Shown piece after piece: positions 43,454-56,361 of a stretch of DNA of 64,000 bases. The notes below the pieces were generated by a model. That model had not been told where the DNA came from and searched no databases. It saw only the letters and a list, made by a program, of their open reading frames with translations. This DNA is from Pyronema omphalodes (taxonomy: Eukaryota > Ascomycota > Pezizomycetes > Pezizales > Pyronemataceae), in the NCBI GenBank assembly GCA_024516155.1, contig JAJJXM010000017.1, forward strand, positions 744,001-808,000. Reading direction: 5' to 3'. The translations under genes were made by a program, and so were the position numbers. Position 1 is the first letter of the stretch. Every line of letters begins with the position of its first letter.

Positions 43454-44488
43454 CTATTCTTTCTTCCCCTTAAACCCTTTCATAGCATTATCAATTCCAC
43501 TCCACCACCTAAGAACCCTTCTGATACTAGCAGGCAGAACCCAAAACACACTCGACCATCTCGCAAACAACGGCAAGCTAAGTTCTCCTCCCCTACCCTC
43601 ATCAATCGCCGCAATAACTCCCTTCGCAACCTCCACCGGTTCCAACACCGGGGCAAAAAACGAACTCGGCGTTTCAACCCCATCAAACAACGGTGTTCTC
43701 ATCTGTCCCGGAGTAACCAACAAAGTCTTAATTCCCGGATACGCCTTAGTCTCCGCAGCAAGAACATGATGCAGAGTCTGTACCGCAGCCTTAGTCGGTG
43801 CATAGAGCCCAGTTTTCTTCGCCGGTAAGGTAGCAAGCACACTCCCAATTGATACCACAGACCCCTGCCCACGGGAAATCATCCCCGGTAAAACAGCGCG
43901 GATAGTATTGTAGCAACCCTTCAAATTCGCTCCAATAGAGATATCGATATCGTCGTCAGAAAGATCAATCAAACTTTTTCCATGCACAACAGCAGCATTA
44001 TTAATCAACACCGTAACCTCACCCAATTCTTCTTCCACTTTCTTTATCGTTTCCCTAACTTTTGTCGGATCTGAAATGTCGCATTGATAGAAGTAAACTC
44101 CTCTTGTTTCGAATTCTCCCTCACCTGGGATGTTTTTATCAAGAACTGCAACAGTGACACCGCGCATTCCATAAACCTCTGCAATAAGCAGACCAAGTCC
44201 GGAAGCACCTCCAGTAATCAGGACAACTTCTTCAGTCCAGTCGAAAGTGCGGGGTGGACCAAAAGCGATTACTTGGTTGAAGTGACAGGCTAAGTGGAAG
44301 GCGGTTATGATGGCGGAGTAGAGAAGCGATAGGTATACCGGAGGGTGGTGGAGACGGAAGTCTTGGGCGAGGAGGGCCAAAGGTAAGAACCAAGGCAAGA
44401 TGGGGTGAAAGAGACTGCGGCCGAGGACGGTGCATAAGATGTCTATGGAGAGGAGTTTGTAGAGTGGTGTTGAACTGGGGGGAGGCAT
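43454..44488 (-). CDS. Short-chain dehydrogenase/reductase, membrane-anchored, RDH10/SDR16C-like
   Basis: 344 residues, single exon, starting at the first in-frame ATG (44,488). Longer open sequence upstream has only a TTG. Hydrophobic segments near residues 27-42 and 51-68 precede the catalytic domain and suggest ER or lipid-droplet membrane attachment. The classical SDR signature is complete: TGGASGLG at 92-99, D138 in QCDISD, NNAA at 163-166, Ser216, Tyr229 and Lys233 (Y-A-P-T-K). The family oxidises or reduces retinoid, steroid or long-chain alcohol substrates with NAD(P). The substrate here is not determinable. It shares orientation with the Rpn6 gene, 0.65 kb upstream. Confidence 0.9.
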   Translation of the reverse strand: MPPPSSTPLYKLLSIDILCTVLGRSLFHPILPWFLPLALLAQDFRLHHPPVYLSLLYSAIITAFHLACHFNQVIAFGPPRTFDWTEEVVLITGGASGLGLLIAEVYGMRGVTVAVLDKNIPGEGEFETRGVYFYQCDISDPTKVRETIKKVEEELGEVTVLINNAAVVHGKSLIDLSDDDIDISIGANLKGCYNTIRAVLPGMISRGQGSVVSIGSVLATLPAKKTGLYAPTKAAVQTLHHVLAAETKAYPGIKTLLVTPGQMRTPLFDGVETPSSFFAPVLEPVEVAKGVIAAIDEGRGGELSLPLFARWSSVFWVLPASIRRVLRWWSGIDNAMKGFKGKKE

Positions 44489-45139
44489 CTTGGAGGTGGT
44501 GAAGGTGCGGTATAGGTAGCTCCGAGAGGCACGTAAAGCAATGAGGGACACGTGGTGGATTGGCGGAGAGCTGGAGATCAAGTTCGTCGACCTGCGGCGA
44601 AGGTTGGTGAAGGTTGAAAAGAAGGGAAGGAGGACAGGTGTTGAGGTCCTCGCGTTGCTCGATGGAAGCTCAGATGAAAGCTAGGCCGGCGGTTACAAGT
44701 GTGTTGGGGTCTGGAACGCCAATGAAACAAGGATAGTGTAGTGTGAAGGGAGCAAGCGATAGTTAACCGCCATCGGTAGTGTTTACACGCGAATCCGCAT
44801 CAAGTCTTCTGCTAGGAGACCATTGGAAGAATTTTAGACATAGAATTCAAAGATGAACCAATGGCTATCATCTCAAATTATAGATGATACTATGTTCGCG
44901 AGAAGCCGGATATGGCAAGTGACCGAGAAATGCGCCTATGGACCGACCTCCTGTGATAAATCTCTTGATCATGGTCGATGTTCCCTTGATTGTTTTTTCT
45001 TATTGATATCTCGCGGTGAAAAAAGATAACATTACATGATCATGAATTGCTTCCACCAATCCGTGCCAGTCATTTAGGTTCTAACTAATAGAAAAAGGTA
45101 TGTGACATGTGTGTTTTTGCCCTCGTACAACTTCCACAT
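44489..45139. other. Intergenic region
   Basis: No gene seen. Upstream of the dehydrogenase and downstream of the Rpn6 gene, both on the minus strand. Confidence 0.6.
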
Positions 45140-46520
45140 TTAATCGAGTAATGATGCCTGGTTGGTATATAGCACCTCTACTACATCGCTCAACTTCTTG
45201 ATGGTCTTCAATGCCGCCTCGTATGACTTATCCGTTCCCTGCTCCTCAAACACAATCAAGCAACCCTCACCCTGGTCCAACACTCCACTCAACTTTTTGT
45301 CGAGAATCATGCGGGACAACTTAGTCTCAACCTGCTGTGTGTCCAAACCAACAAGCTTGGCAACATGGCTGATCTCAACTCTTGAGAAAGGCTCGATAAC
45401 ACGGAGCAAGTTGTGCTGTAGAAGGTTGTCATAAAGGTCGGTAGAGTGAGAGCGGATGAAGCGGTCGCTTGTAAGCTCAACCTTGTAGTTGTTGAGCGCC
45501 TGCTCGAACTCCGCGAGAGAGCGGTTAGAGTGTGCGGTGGCAATTGCCTTCATAGCCTCCAAATCACGTCCCTGGTACTTGAGCGCATGCTTGCTCTCAA
45601 GAAGGTTGTTGACCTCGTCCGTAGCGTTCTCCATAATCTTGCAAAGAAGCATGTACTTCAACGCGTCGGTAGCCTTCTTGGTCTCCTCTTGTGAGTGGTA
45701 TCCCTCCATAGCCTCAATGAAGTAAGAGTATGCAGTATTGAAGTCCTTCTCCTCGGCATGCAGCACTCCCGACTGCATGTCGAGACCAGCCTGGGTGAGC
45801 GGTGGGCAGTAGACAGCATTGGCGGAGGTACGGGCGGAAGAGAGGGAAGCACGGGACTTAGCGATGTTGCGGAGGGCGTGGTAGGCGCGAGACTCAAGGA
45901 GCTGGACCTCGACAAGCATCATCTTGTCGTCCACTCTTCGGAGTTCTTTCAAGAGGGTTTCGATAAGTGAGATCGCATCGCGGTAGGCAGTCTTCTCGAG
46001 GTAGAGCGCGGCAAGACGGGCTTCGAGAGATTGACGGAGGAAGGAACGACGTTCCTTAATAGCCCACTCTATGCATGATCGTGTGACATCGACTTGAATA
46101 TCAGTAGTACCGGGGATGGTGGTGAGCAAATCGATCATCTGTCGAACTGCGAAAAGACGCGTTAGCAACGTCCATAGCAAGCTTACTTTATCAGCAAGCT
46201 TGTCGGTATAGACGTACCTAGCTTCGAAGTTTTCGACTTTGCAAACGCATTCAGAACTGACAAAGTTTCCTTGACCAACAAGGCAAGCTCTGCTGTCCGA
46301 CTGGAAGGCGGGGTTAGCAAGCTATATCCATCTCCAGCAACCATATAGATGCGTACCCTGCGTCCCGGTAAAGCTCCCCCAATGCCATTAAGGCAAGCTC
46401 GTACTCTTTCAATGCTGCATCGGTGGTTTCGGGGCGTGTAGATAGGATCGTCTTGTAGAGAGCCTCAGCTTGTGCGGGATCCGTCTTCTGGATGGCCTTT
46501 GCGTCTTCTAACCGGCCCAT
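45140..46520 (-). CDS. RPN6: 26S proteasome regulatory subunit Rpn6 (PSMD11), three exons
   Basis: A lid subunit of the 19S regulatory particle that clamps the lid to the core ATPase and alpha ring, needed for ubiquitin-dependent proteolysis. Exons on the minus strand: 46,520-46,357, 46,300-46,218 and 46,146-45,140. The introns are 56 and 71 nt, both GTACG-AG with GCTAAC branch points. They join to 417 residues, the usual Rpn6 length. Diagnostic motifs include LYKTILS, LALMALGELYRDAG, FLRQSLEARLAALYL, LLKELRRVDDKMMLVEVQLLES, YCPPLTQAGLDMQSG and YMLLCKIM. The C-terminal PCI domain has LYDNLLQHNLLRVIEPFSRVEISH and MILDKKLSGVLDQGEG. The single-copy, essential nature of the family makes it a good marker gene. 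Confidence 0.97.
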
Positions 46521-47326
46521 TGCTGTAGTATATTCGAGGATTTAACGAGGATAGTCGAGGTGCTTTGTAAGGGTAGAGGATGGAGGACGCGGTGTTGATG
46601 ATTGCGATGATGAAATGGTGCTGATGATGGCGGTGGGTTGCAGACTTGCGGTTCACACTTGAGCTCGGTAGTGCCAAGACCTACCTGCAGCACATCATCA
46701 CGGAGCACTCGGAATGAGGGGTCATCACTCGCGATCTGCATTTCTCGGCTGGTGAGATAGTTGAAAATAAAAAGTAGTAACTCTAGAGGTGTAAAAAGTT
46801 TTCGAAAAATCTTTGGCATTTGTCTCCGATGTGATGTTGTGAGGATAACGCTTACCTTTGTTGTCTATTTTGAATGCGATTGCTTGATCACGCGTGACTG
46901 AAGCTCTAGAATTAACAGCAAACACTTTATTACCCCCCTCTCTCAACAGCAATACAATATGTAAAAGCTAGTTACAAATAGGATATTCTTGCCAATCACA
47001 ATTTACTACAAGAAAGCAAAGTGCCAATACTAAAAACAGAAACCAGAAGCTAATAACAAACATTCGCCGCATATCCTCATCATACAAGCATTCGAGTATA
47101 AAAAACCCCATAAACATCATCCATTCCATTCATCCCCATCATGAAAACATAGGTATTCCATCGTAATAATCGTGAATCATAAGGAAAAATTAAAACCAAC
47201 CGCTCAACCGCCTGCTGACCTTCGCCTCAGAAGAAAATAACCACCGCTTATAAAACAAATGACCAAAATCATGTTTACACATCCCTAGGCAGGCCAATTA
47301 TCCGCCCTTCGCTTCATCCTAGCATA
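46521..47326. other. Intergenic region
   Basis: Upstream of Rpn6 and downstream of the giant coiled-coil gene. Short frames only. Confidence 0.6.
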
Positions 47327-50300
47327 CTACTGTGCAGACGAAAACCCACTAACACTCACACTCCTGCTGCCTGCCCTGCTCTGGTCGGAAAAATCCATTC
47401 CAAGAGCATAAGGATCCTCCGCATCCTGCGCCTTGACATTCCTAATCACACTTCCTTCTTCCTCACTAAACTCCTCCCTCGGCTCCTCTCTCTCCTCCAC
47501 TGGCGAATACACCTGGTCTCTAACCGGAATGTGCACATAATCCGCGTATTCCATCTCCTCTTCCAGTGGCTGTCGGTTTCTATCCTCTTGCATCCTGGAA
47601 AGATTGGCCATGGAATCCTTTCTCCTACCCGCGCCGAAGGAAGTATACTTAACACTATTACTTCTTCCTAAAAGATCGAGGGACGGGGAGTAGTTCATCT
47701 GGCCCAATCCAATGTTTCCGAAGCTGGTGCGAGTAGCGCTCTTCTGACCCATAGGGCTGGTCTGGGCACTGTTCATCTGGCTCTGCGAGAAATAGCGACG
47801 GTCAAGTTTGGGCGTAGTGTTCTCGCTCAATGGCTGTTGGGTTCTGATTTTCGGGATGGAGGTGCTCGGGCCATTCTTAGACTTCTTGTTGGACCTAATG
47901 ATATCCCGGGACTGCTGAATAATACCCTCAAGCATGCGCCGTTCCAGAGCTTCACCACGAGCTTCAAGCATGAGGAGCTCCTCACGTCTTATGTTCAGGG
48001 CCGTCTCAATACTTGACAACTCTCCCGACAGAATAACCTTCTTCGCATCGAGATTCACAACTTGGTCGGTAAGATTATTAACCTGAGCCTGTAGCTTATC
48101 CTGCTCGTCACGAAGGCGCTCAGTAGCAGCCTGAAGGATATACTTCTGAGACCTTGACTTTTCGAGCTCGACATCAGCACGGTGAAGAGCCTCCATCTTA
48201 ATCTTCTCTTCATCCGCAGCTTGGACCTTGCGTTGCTTGATGTATTCCGCGAGGGTTTCGGAAGTGCTGGCTACCTGTTTCTGAATAGTCTCTAAAAGGC
48301 TGAGTTGTGGAAGGTACTTCGCCTGGATCTCTGTTCCATCAATCAACTTGTCAAGCTTCTCCTGGGCCTGGGAATCGTCGTAGGCAGGCGGAAGTTCCAA
48401 CCCGGGCTTGGCAGCCAACTCTTTGTGGGCCTCCTGGGCTTCGATAAGGAGCTGCTTCATGAGTTCCAGAGAATCGAACAAATCAGGTTGAGATTCCTTC
48501 CATTCGTTTTGGAAGTTTCCAACAAGACCCAAAACTTCGGTAACCTTCTCCTGAGTCTGGTGGTGGTTGGCTTGTTCAGTTTCTTGAGCATTTTCCAGCA
48601 TAATCTTAACAGCCATAACATCTTCACTCGACTCCTTATGGAAACTCTCAATGGCGGTACCGAGAGTCAAGAACTCCTCCTTGTTCTGGGTTTGCGATTC
48701 GTTTATGGTCATCTGGACATCGGTGATTGACTTTTCGATTTCGGCATGTTGAGATTCAGCCTTGATTCCGACAGCCTCAACTGCCTCCTTGAGATCAGCT
48801 TGTGCGCCCTCGATAAGCGTGTTGACATCGTCGAAGTTCTTCTTGAGGAAATCGCCTTCTTTAATCTCATCAACGACGGTTTTAACTTCGGTGATACGGT
48901 CTCGAGCCTCGCCGCGGAATTGGTTGACGGCGTTGGTTGTGGCGGCAAACGAGTCCCGGGTCTCAGATCGGAAGCTAATAACGGTCTCCTTAACTTCAGC
49001 AGCACTCTCGGTCGACTCTAGACACAGTCTTTCAATTGCGCTCTCGTTTGCTGTCGCAGAAGCTTTAGCAAGCAAAATAGCATCCTTCGCTGTTATACAC
49101 GCCTCCGAAGAATTCTTAGACATCCGACCGATATTCGTGTTCATATCCGCCATCTTATCCTCGAACAGGTTCCGAAGCATTTCCACCTCAACCCTAGATT
49201 GGCGAACGTAAGAGAAAATATCTACAGATTCCCCTTCTTCAGATGGACCTGGCAGAGACATGTCTGACGCCGGAGAGAAGTTGCGCTGACTAGATCTAAT
49301 AGTCATAGTCCTAACATCCTTACGGAGCTCGTCAATGACATCTTTAAGTGCAGAGTCAGAGCGGGAGTCGGAAGACAGCCCGGGCTGAACAAAAGTCGCC
49401 TTCTCCAAGAGTTCACGAAGATCTCTCTTGAGAGGTTCCAAAGCCTGAACAGTAACAGTTTCCTTCTTGCCCGTGGAAGCCGAAATATCGTTCTTGAAGT
49501 CGTCCAACAGCTTCTTAAAAACGCCAACTTCGTTACCAGAGGAAAGCTTGGTAATAGCAAGGTCGACTGCTTTAGCCATTTCTGATTTGAAAGAATTGAA
49601 CGCCGATATGATATCCTCGCCATCTTGGTTCCCAGCACGGCCTCCAAGTAAAACCTTAATCTCGTCCAAGTCCTTCTGAATATCAGAGCCATTAACAACA
49701 CTGCCGGATCCCATCAATTCAATTTGGGTTCGAAGCGATTCTATGGCGGTTTTGAGTTCCGAGTTATCTACAGGGGCGGAAGGCGATTTTGAAAACTCTT
49801 CGACTTTCTGCTTGAGCTCATCCAAAACCGGCTTCACCTCTCCGTCGTCAAGCTTAGCAGCCAACTCCTCGACCTGTTCTCGCAGCGCTTCCAGGATAAC
49901 GTTGACCTCATCATCAGCTGGTAGGGGTTCGCGGAGAATAAGCTGACCGTTAACAGACTTGATGACGTCCTTGAAGTCGTTCCTCAGTTTTTCAACGATG
50001 CTGAGAATATTCTCCACATCCGTCTTCATATCCGCGTCACCGGCCTTAATTAGCATATCTCCAAACTGAGCCTTGAGCTGAGCCATCACCCCCATAACGT
50101 CTTTTCGCTCTTGGTCGTCAATGTTAGAGTTGGTCTGTAGCATCTGTAGAATTTCTACCCGAAGATTGTCCATGGACTTTCGAATATGGTCTGCGGATGC
50201 GTCCTGGCTGACAAGCGAACGTGGTACCATGGACTTCTCGAGGGTATCCTTGACATCTCGCTTGAGTTCGTTGATTGCCTTCTCAAGCCCAGCTGAATTG

Positions 50301-53300
50301 AGGTCTGCAATAACTTCCGCAATATTCTTTTCAACGATCTGGTTAACCTCGTTCTTCAACTCCATCAAAGCATTATCAATTTTTTCGACAGTTGCAAATG
50401 AGGATGTATTTACCGAAGCTCCAACAGGAGCTACCACTTTTTCCATCACTTCCCGGATTTCCTTTCGAAGCTCTTCAACAGAGTGCCGAGTCTCGTGGGA
50501 CGACGAGGAGGCTACCATTTTTGCTATTTCTTCCTTCAACTCAGCGAGTACGTTCTCGGATGGCGACGTGGTAAGCTGCTTGGTCATTCCATCGATATCA
50601 ACCTTCATAGCCTCAATGATCTCCTTCAGGTCGTCGGCGTTGGTGGAAGCAGCAATAGTGGTGACAACAATGTCAGTGATTCGGTTCTCCATTGCATCCA
50701 GAAGTGCCTTATTGGATTCAGCCTTTTCGGGACCGACAATGGCCATTGAGATGTTTTTCTTCATCATCTCAACAACCTCGTTCTTAAGTCCCTCGATTGA
50801 CTCCTGTGTGTGTTGGGAAAGTTCAGAGATGCAAGTAACAGCCTTGTCGGAAGTTGCGAGTCCTTGTTCGACTTTGACTAGCACAGACTTCTTCATGTCC
50901 TCGATAGCATCCTTGATACCGTCAGAAGACGTGCCACTCATGGCACGTATATCGCCTCGGAGGGAGTCAACAGTAGCTTTGATTTGCTGTGCCACATCAT
51001 TGGAAAGACCGCTTCCAGCGACCAAGCCAGCGGTCTTTTCCATGCTGAGGGAGAGTTCTCGAGACAATGATTCAATGCGAGATTTAATTGCTTCAGTTTC
51101 GGAGTTGTGGGCGGGGGCAGCAATAGCAGAGTTAGTTCTCTCAATCATGTCCATGATCTCCTGACGTAAGTCTCGGATGGGTCCGAAGGTTTTTTCATCG
51201 GAGATAGCGACTGTAATCGCTGTTGTCAAGGAGTCTTCCATATTGGCGTTAAGTTCCTCCCTCAACTTGTCGATTGACACCTTAATCTCGGCAGAAGAAG
51301 ATGTAGATTGATTTAACAGACTTGCCAAATCATCCTTGATAGCGGACAAAATCTCCCGGAGCGCACCTCCGTCAATCTTCGAATCGATGGCTTGACAAAG
51401 GGCGTAACACTTTACAGCAATTTCCTGGGAGTCGGCCTGAGAATTGACAACGACAGTTCCGTTCGCACCTCGAATAGCATCGAAGATTTTCTCTGAATTC
51501 GACGCAGACTCTTCTTTAAGTTGTTGAACAGCAAGCTCCGAATTTTTGAAGGCCTCTAAGCTCCGTTGAGCCATTGCACCCAAGCTAAGCTTCAGTTCTT
51601 CGATTAAGGCGGCGGGATTCGAGCCGTTGATTGCCTCGATGGTCTCAGCGGAAGATTGCTGCAAAGCCTCGTTATGCTTAACCGCTAACTGCTCGACTTT
51701 ACGGGTGAGCTCTTCGACGTCGTCCTTGACGCCGAGATCCACTTTCCACAAAGCTTCTTCGTCATCACCCATGATGATATGCTTAAGGTCCTTCTGGGAC
51801 TGAGCTAGCTCGCTGAGTTGTTTGACGGTGCCGCCATGGAACTCGGCCAATTTATCGTTATTGCTGCTGACACCCATTCGAACAACCTCGAGAAGCTTTC
51901 TAACCTCCCCGGTATTATTGTATGTGGAGTTTGTGGTCCTTCCAAGCTCTTCAAGGAAACGTCCAAGGGTGGATAAAGCCTCGGTATTCATAGTATTAGA
52001 GGTGTTTGTTTCCTTAGCGAATGCCTTGATGAATGCATAGATAGACGACAGAGTGATATCTGTGCGAGTGGTGGTAGATGCAATATTAGCGAGAGCAGTG
52101 ATGGCAGCCTCATTGTCTAAATCTGGCGGGAGTGGTGGACTCGTGGTTGTCAACGCCTGTGAAGGCAGGCTCATACCACTGGCTTGTCTTCCACGCTGCT
52201 GCAGCTGTATCATAAGGTTCATTTGATTGGTAATGGCATGTAGCGAATCGTCGATACTCTTATCGTGACCAGATGACATTTCCTTCCAGTCCTCAACTAA
52301 CCGCCTGATATCTCCACCTCCAGAAACACAGTCATGAACGGCGCGTAAAAGGCCGAGGATGTCGTCATTGGCAGGAATTGAGGGCTTCAAAAATGGACCC
52401 TGAGACGCAATTGAAGGACGTGGTGTTGTGGCCATGTCTTCAGACATGATTTCCAGCTTAGCTCTGACCTCCTCCAACATAGACATAACCTTCTCTTCTG
52501 GATCACGATCACGTAACTGTTCAAGCAAAACGATAACTCGGTCCAGTCTTTCATCCGCTCCCTTAGTCTTAAGGTCGTCGATGGCTGAAAGGATGCGTGC
52601 GTCGTTACGCTCCTCGGCCTCCTTCTCTTTAATTTCCTCGAGAATGGAGATGATCTTCTCCTCGCCAGCTTTGCCTCGGCTCAAATCTTCCCGGAGGTGG
52701 TCAAGAAGTGACAGGACGTGTTCAGGGTCCTCGATGGCTTTTGGGCTTATTAAGGCTAACTCTCTTCCTCGACTCTCGCGATCACGGATTTCCTCCAGTA
52801 CGGACAGGATTTTTTCTTCAGCTCCGATTCTTGCACTGCCAGCCGGATGATCTTTCAGGTTGTTTTGGATATCTTGAAGGATTGATAGCGCACGCTCCTG
52901 ATCATGTTTAGTGGGCATTTCACGGAGGACCTTTTCGAGAGCCTGAGTTGATGCTGAGGCAAGCTTAGCAACGTCTATGCCATCCCCGTAATTTGATCCT
53001 CGGTCGCTTCCACTGCTGATGGACATGGAATGGCCTAAAATTCTGTCGGTAGCTTCGAAAGAAGTTAGGCCACTCTGTAGGTCCTTCAAAGAACGCCGAA
53101 TCTCCTCATCTCGGCTTTTCGCAGCTTCTCTCAAGGTCGCCAAATCGGTAGCATTGTCCGCTGAACGCCGAGAGAGTGTGGCAATCTCCCTCTGGATAGA
53201 GTACGAAAGGGATGAAATATTTTGCAGCTGAGAGCTGATGGCGGAGATATCGTGTACGGTCACTGTTTTGGGTGTGCTATCAAACTCTGCGGATCGAATG

Positions 53301-54003
53301 AGAGCATTTTGAGAAGGAGGCAGAGCACCAATATCGGGAGTTCTTGTTGATCTGACAGAAGGAGGAGGAAGTACTGGGTTCTTATCATTCTCCATGATAG
53401 ACTGGCGAAATGACTTTGAAGAGTACTGTTCTCTTGGTAGGAGTATCTCACGATCTTTCAGAGGAAATGCTGAGCCAGGATACGAGGCATTGCTACCGAA
53501 AAGCTCCTTGGGAGTGGGCGTAGAATTTCTTGTAGGCGAAGTTTCGGCCCCTTTCTTCAGCAATAAATTCTGAACTTCGCGGACCGACGGCGAGGAGCCT
53601 TTTCGGCCATTGGCTCCAGGTGTAGCCATCCTAGTAGGGGATTCTGGGGAGCCTTGTGGGGGGAGAGGTCCACCGAAACTCTCGGCTCTCAATCGTCGTA
53701 CAGGTGAGGTGTCTCTGGATCTTGGTGGAGAATTGAAGCCTAAATCAAAATGGGAGGTGCGCGGGATACTACTGGAGATAGGTGATCCAAGTACTTGAGG
53801 AGGTCTGGGCGGTAATGGCGGAGGATTTCGCGTTGGGTCCGATGAATCCCACCTGCATTAGAACAGCACCACATTAGCAACCACATACATAGGGCTCGCC
53901 CATCCGTCATTCCAGAAGGTTGAACGGACATTGGGACCACGGCCTGGGAAACAGAGGAGCTGGCTTGCGATGCGGAGGAAGCCTGGGATAATGGAGGGGT
54001 CAT
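47327..54003 (-). CDS. Giant coiled-coil protein (about 2,200 residues), unknown function
   Basis: Two exons are proposed, 54,003-53,930 and 53,852-47,327, giving 2,199 residues. The 77-nt intron has a GTCCGT donor, a GCTAAT branch point and a GCAG acceptor. It is needed because the main frame has a TAA just upstream of 53,853, yet Pro/Ser-rich coding clearly continues to the acceptor. The N-terminal 250 residues are Ser/Pro/Arg-rich and disordered. Residues about 250-1,650 are heptad-rich repeats with DEL-E-K and E-L motifs. A dense coiled coil (SQKYILQAATERLRDEQDKL and onward) lies near 1,900. The tail is Ser-rich and disordered. Pezizomycotina have proteins of this style, often labelled chromosome-segregation-like, without proof. 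No ATPase, motor or membrane motif is seen. A structural or scaffold role is inferred. Confidence 0.85.
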
Positions 54004-55388
54004 GTTTATCTATTTTGTTTATCCCTTCCCGCAAAGCAGGAGAAAGAGAAACGTCAGAGATGCTTGGGGACCGGGGGTTAGCTTCTGTTTCAGCGAAGCG
54101 CTCTTACCGTGAAAACGAATGCTCAAGAAATTTTAGCAAAATGCAGCGGTAGCAAAGTTGAGCAAAAATAGGTGGTTGTGATATCTCGATTGACAGTACG
54201 CGACGTGGGGAGTGCGAGTAGGCGGAGGTGGGAGATGTCACTAGGGTATCGAGTCGTCGGATGGGAGATGGGATGGTGGTGGGCTTTGGTGGAGGTGGAG
54301 AGCAGCGCCAGTCTGCGCGATCCCTCCTCTGATGCTGGTTTGGTGTCCAGGTTGACCACTCGCCTATCAGAAGACGTGCTGCGGTGTTGTTATTGCTGAA
54401 ACGTTCCGGATGGATTAGCGTTGCCCGTAGCAACCGAGCCGCCGCAGCAGCATCCAGCCACCCATCACCGATGGATCTCCACAGACAACAAAGTCTAATT
54501 CACCCTTAAAAGTCTTTAGGCCGGAGCCCATGTGCACTTGCCGCTCTCGCTTGTACAGACGAAGGGCACGGTCGGAAACGCGACGTCACTCGAGGCGAGG
54601 GTGCTCGGGAATGTGGGGGGGGAGGGGGGTGGGAGGGCGTGCTTGGGGCGATGCTTGTTTCAACAACAGCGATGAGACTCATCTCATGATCTCGTTACAT
54701 TTATTTCTTTTTTTTATTACTACTACATACGTATTCGATGAGTATCCACCATACATCACAAAAAACACATTCAGCTGAAACGTCAGGCAGCGAAAACTCG
54801 AACGAAAATATTGGGGGGGTTGGGAATTTGTCTTCGGTGAAAGCAAATGCCTCTTTTGGTAAGCGTTGAGAGTTGTGATAGGCGGTCGAGTTTTTGGTTC
54901 AACCATCGGTCTATTTTTCCTGGGATTTCCTCACGAGCTTGTCACGCACCGATTTTCAGGAACGGAGCTTTTGTTGACAGAAATCCCTATGCAAGTCATG
55001 ATGCCTTAAGCCGACACGTAACGAACGCATGCACTTTGACCCTATCCATATGTAACTGTCAGAAGAAAAAGAAGCTGCACTACACTGAAGTCATCTCGGG
55101 CTGCATCTCACCATTTAGCGAAGAGTCGTCTAGTGAGCAAGCAATCAAGCGAGCGAATGATGGAGCCTCGCTATCTACGAATACGGCACAGCAAAACCCG
55201 GAAAACCAATCTATAATGGCGCTTACGTGCTCAATCCTGGTTAGTGGGTCTGTCTGGGCACGCGAAGCTTGAGATCGAACCCTCAGCCCTAGCTGGACGA
55301 TGCTCCCAACGCGCATTGCATGTGTATTCGAAGTTTATTATCTACTATCATCCTCCTCCATCTCCATGAACAGTCACAGTTACAATGC
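54004..55388. other. Intergenic region
   Basis: Upstream of the coiled-coil gene. A 141-codon frame at 54,847-55,272 has no recognisable domain and I do not call it. GA- and G-rich patches occur near 54,610-54,640. Confidence 0.5.
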
Positions 55389-56361
55389 CTATCCCCCATC
55401 CGCATTCCCAAGCATATCCGCAATCGTTTTCACAATTGCCTCCCGTTTTCTGAACTCCGCCTCCACCATACTCCACATTGTCTGTACCAAAACCAGCTCA
55501 TCCATCTCCGCATCCACTTCAAAGATTTCCAACATCCCAAAACTGTCAACCCACCCCATCGCCGTTGCGAGTCCTGCAATAAGCTTCCCATCCTCCACTC
55601 GGGTCATCTTAACCCCAAGTGTACACCCCTTAACGCCCATAATAGAATACCGTCTCGTCCCTGTCATTCTGTATTTCCGTTCATTGATACTAATTTCGTA
55701 CTTTCGATGCCCTGTATGCTTCATCTCCACTACTCTCTTTTCCTTTCTTTCCGCTTCTGCAACTTCAACAGCTTTCACACCTTTGAAATTGAGCTCTTTT
55801 TCGCCCATGCAGAAAGCTTTTCGAACCTTATTCTTGCTTTTCTGCTTCTCTTCGGCTCGTTCCCGCTCCAGAGATAAAGCCTGGTCGGCTATATCCCCAT
55901 CAAGGGTGTGGGTGATAGTTTTCCACCATTTTCCACGGCGCATTATTGCAACCAGAGGGGAGGGATTATATTTTGGGTTATCGCCGGCGTAGGTTAGGGA
56001 GACATAATGTGGATGATGATTTCCTGCACCAGTCAAAGTTCCATAGAGTTAGTTGAGCATTCAACGGCTATATTTCGGGTACATGCAGATATTGACGTTT
56101 ATACATATTGCCTTTATCATGGGGGGATACAGATTCCGGCGGGATTCGCGTAGATTTATGATCTGGTACACGAGAAGATGGTCTACACTTACCTTTAGTT
56201 ACAGCCCAAGTAGGCGGGGCTACAATGGTGTAGGCAACTTTTTCATTGGGTAATGTAACACCGCCTATGCCTGCGCGTTTAAATACGAATTTCCGACGAG
56301 AAACTCGACAGGTGATGTTGAAGGTTGTTATTGGTCTTGGAGGTGGCTTATACTCAGTCAT
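55389..56361 (-). CDS. Unknown two-exon protein (267 residues), possibly tubby-C/LURP-like fold
   Basis: Exons 56,361-56,193 and 56,023-55,389 are separated by a 169-nt intron with a strong GTAAGT donor, a CTAAC branch point and a GTGCAG acceptor. The join is in frame and gives 267 residues. The sequence begins MTEYKPPPRPITTFNITCRV and is rich in beta-type alternation (RRKFVFKRAG, YTIVAPPTW, HYVSLTYAGDN, RRYSIMGVKGCTLGVKMTR, KLIAGLATAMGWVDSFGMLEIF). A charged middle is rich in Glu and Lys. This layout recalls fungal proteins with a tubby-C or LURP-one-like barrel, but I see no decisive motif. Function is unknown. Confidence 0.8.

Noticed and set aside
53853..53888. 36-nt intron with GTATGT donor at the start of the coiled-coil gene
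   Set aside because: Too short, and it leaves the reading frame that soon stops. The 77-nt intron with a GTCCGT donor restores the main frame.
54847..55272. 141-codon + strand frame
   Set aside because: No domain, uneven composition, and it lies in the upstream region between two minus-strand genes.
55255..55320. tRNA-like B-box (GGTTCGATC) on the minus strand
   Set aside because: No acceptor stem or anticodon arm can be formed around it. It may be chance or a very old remnant.
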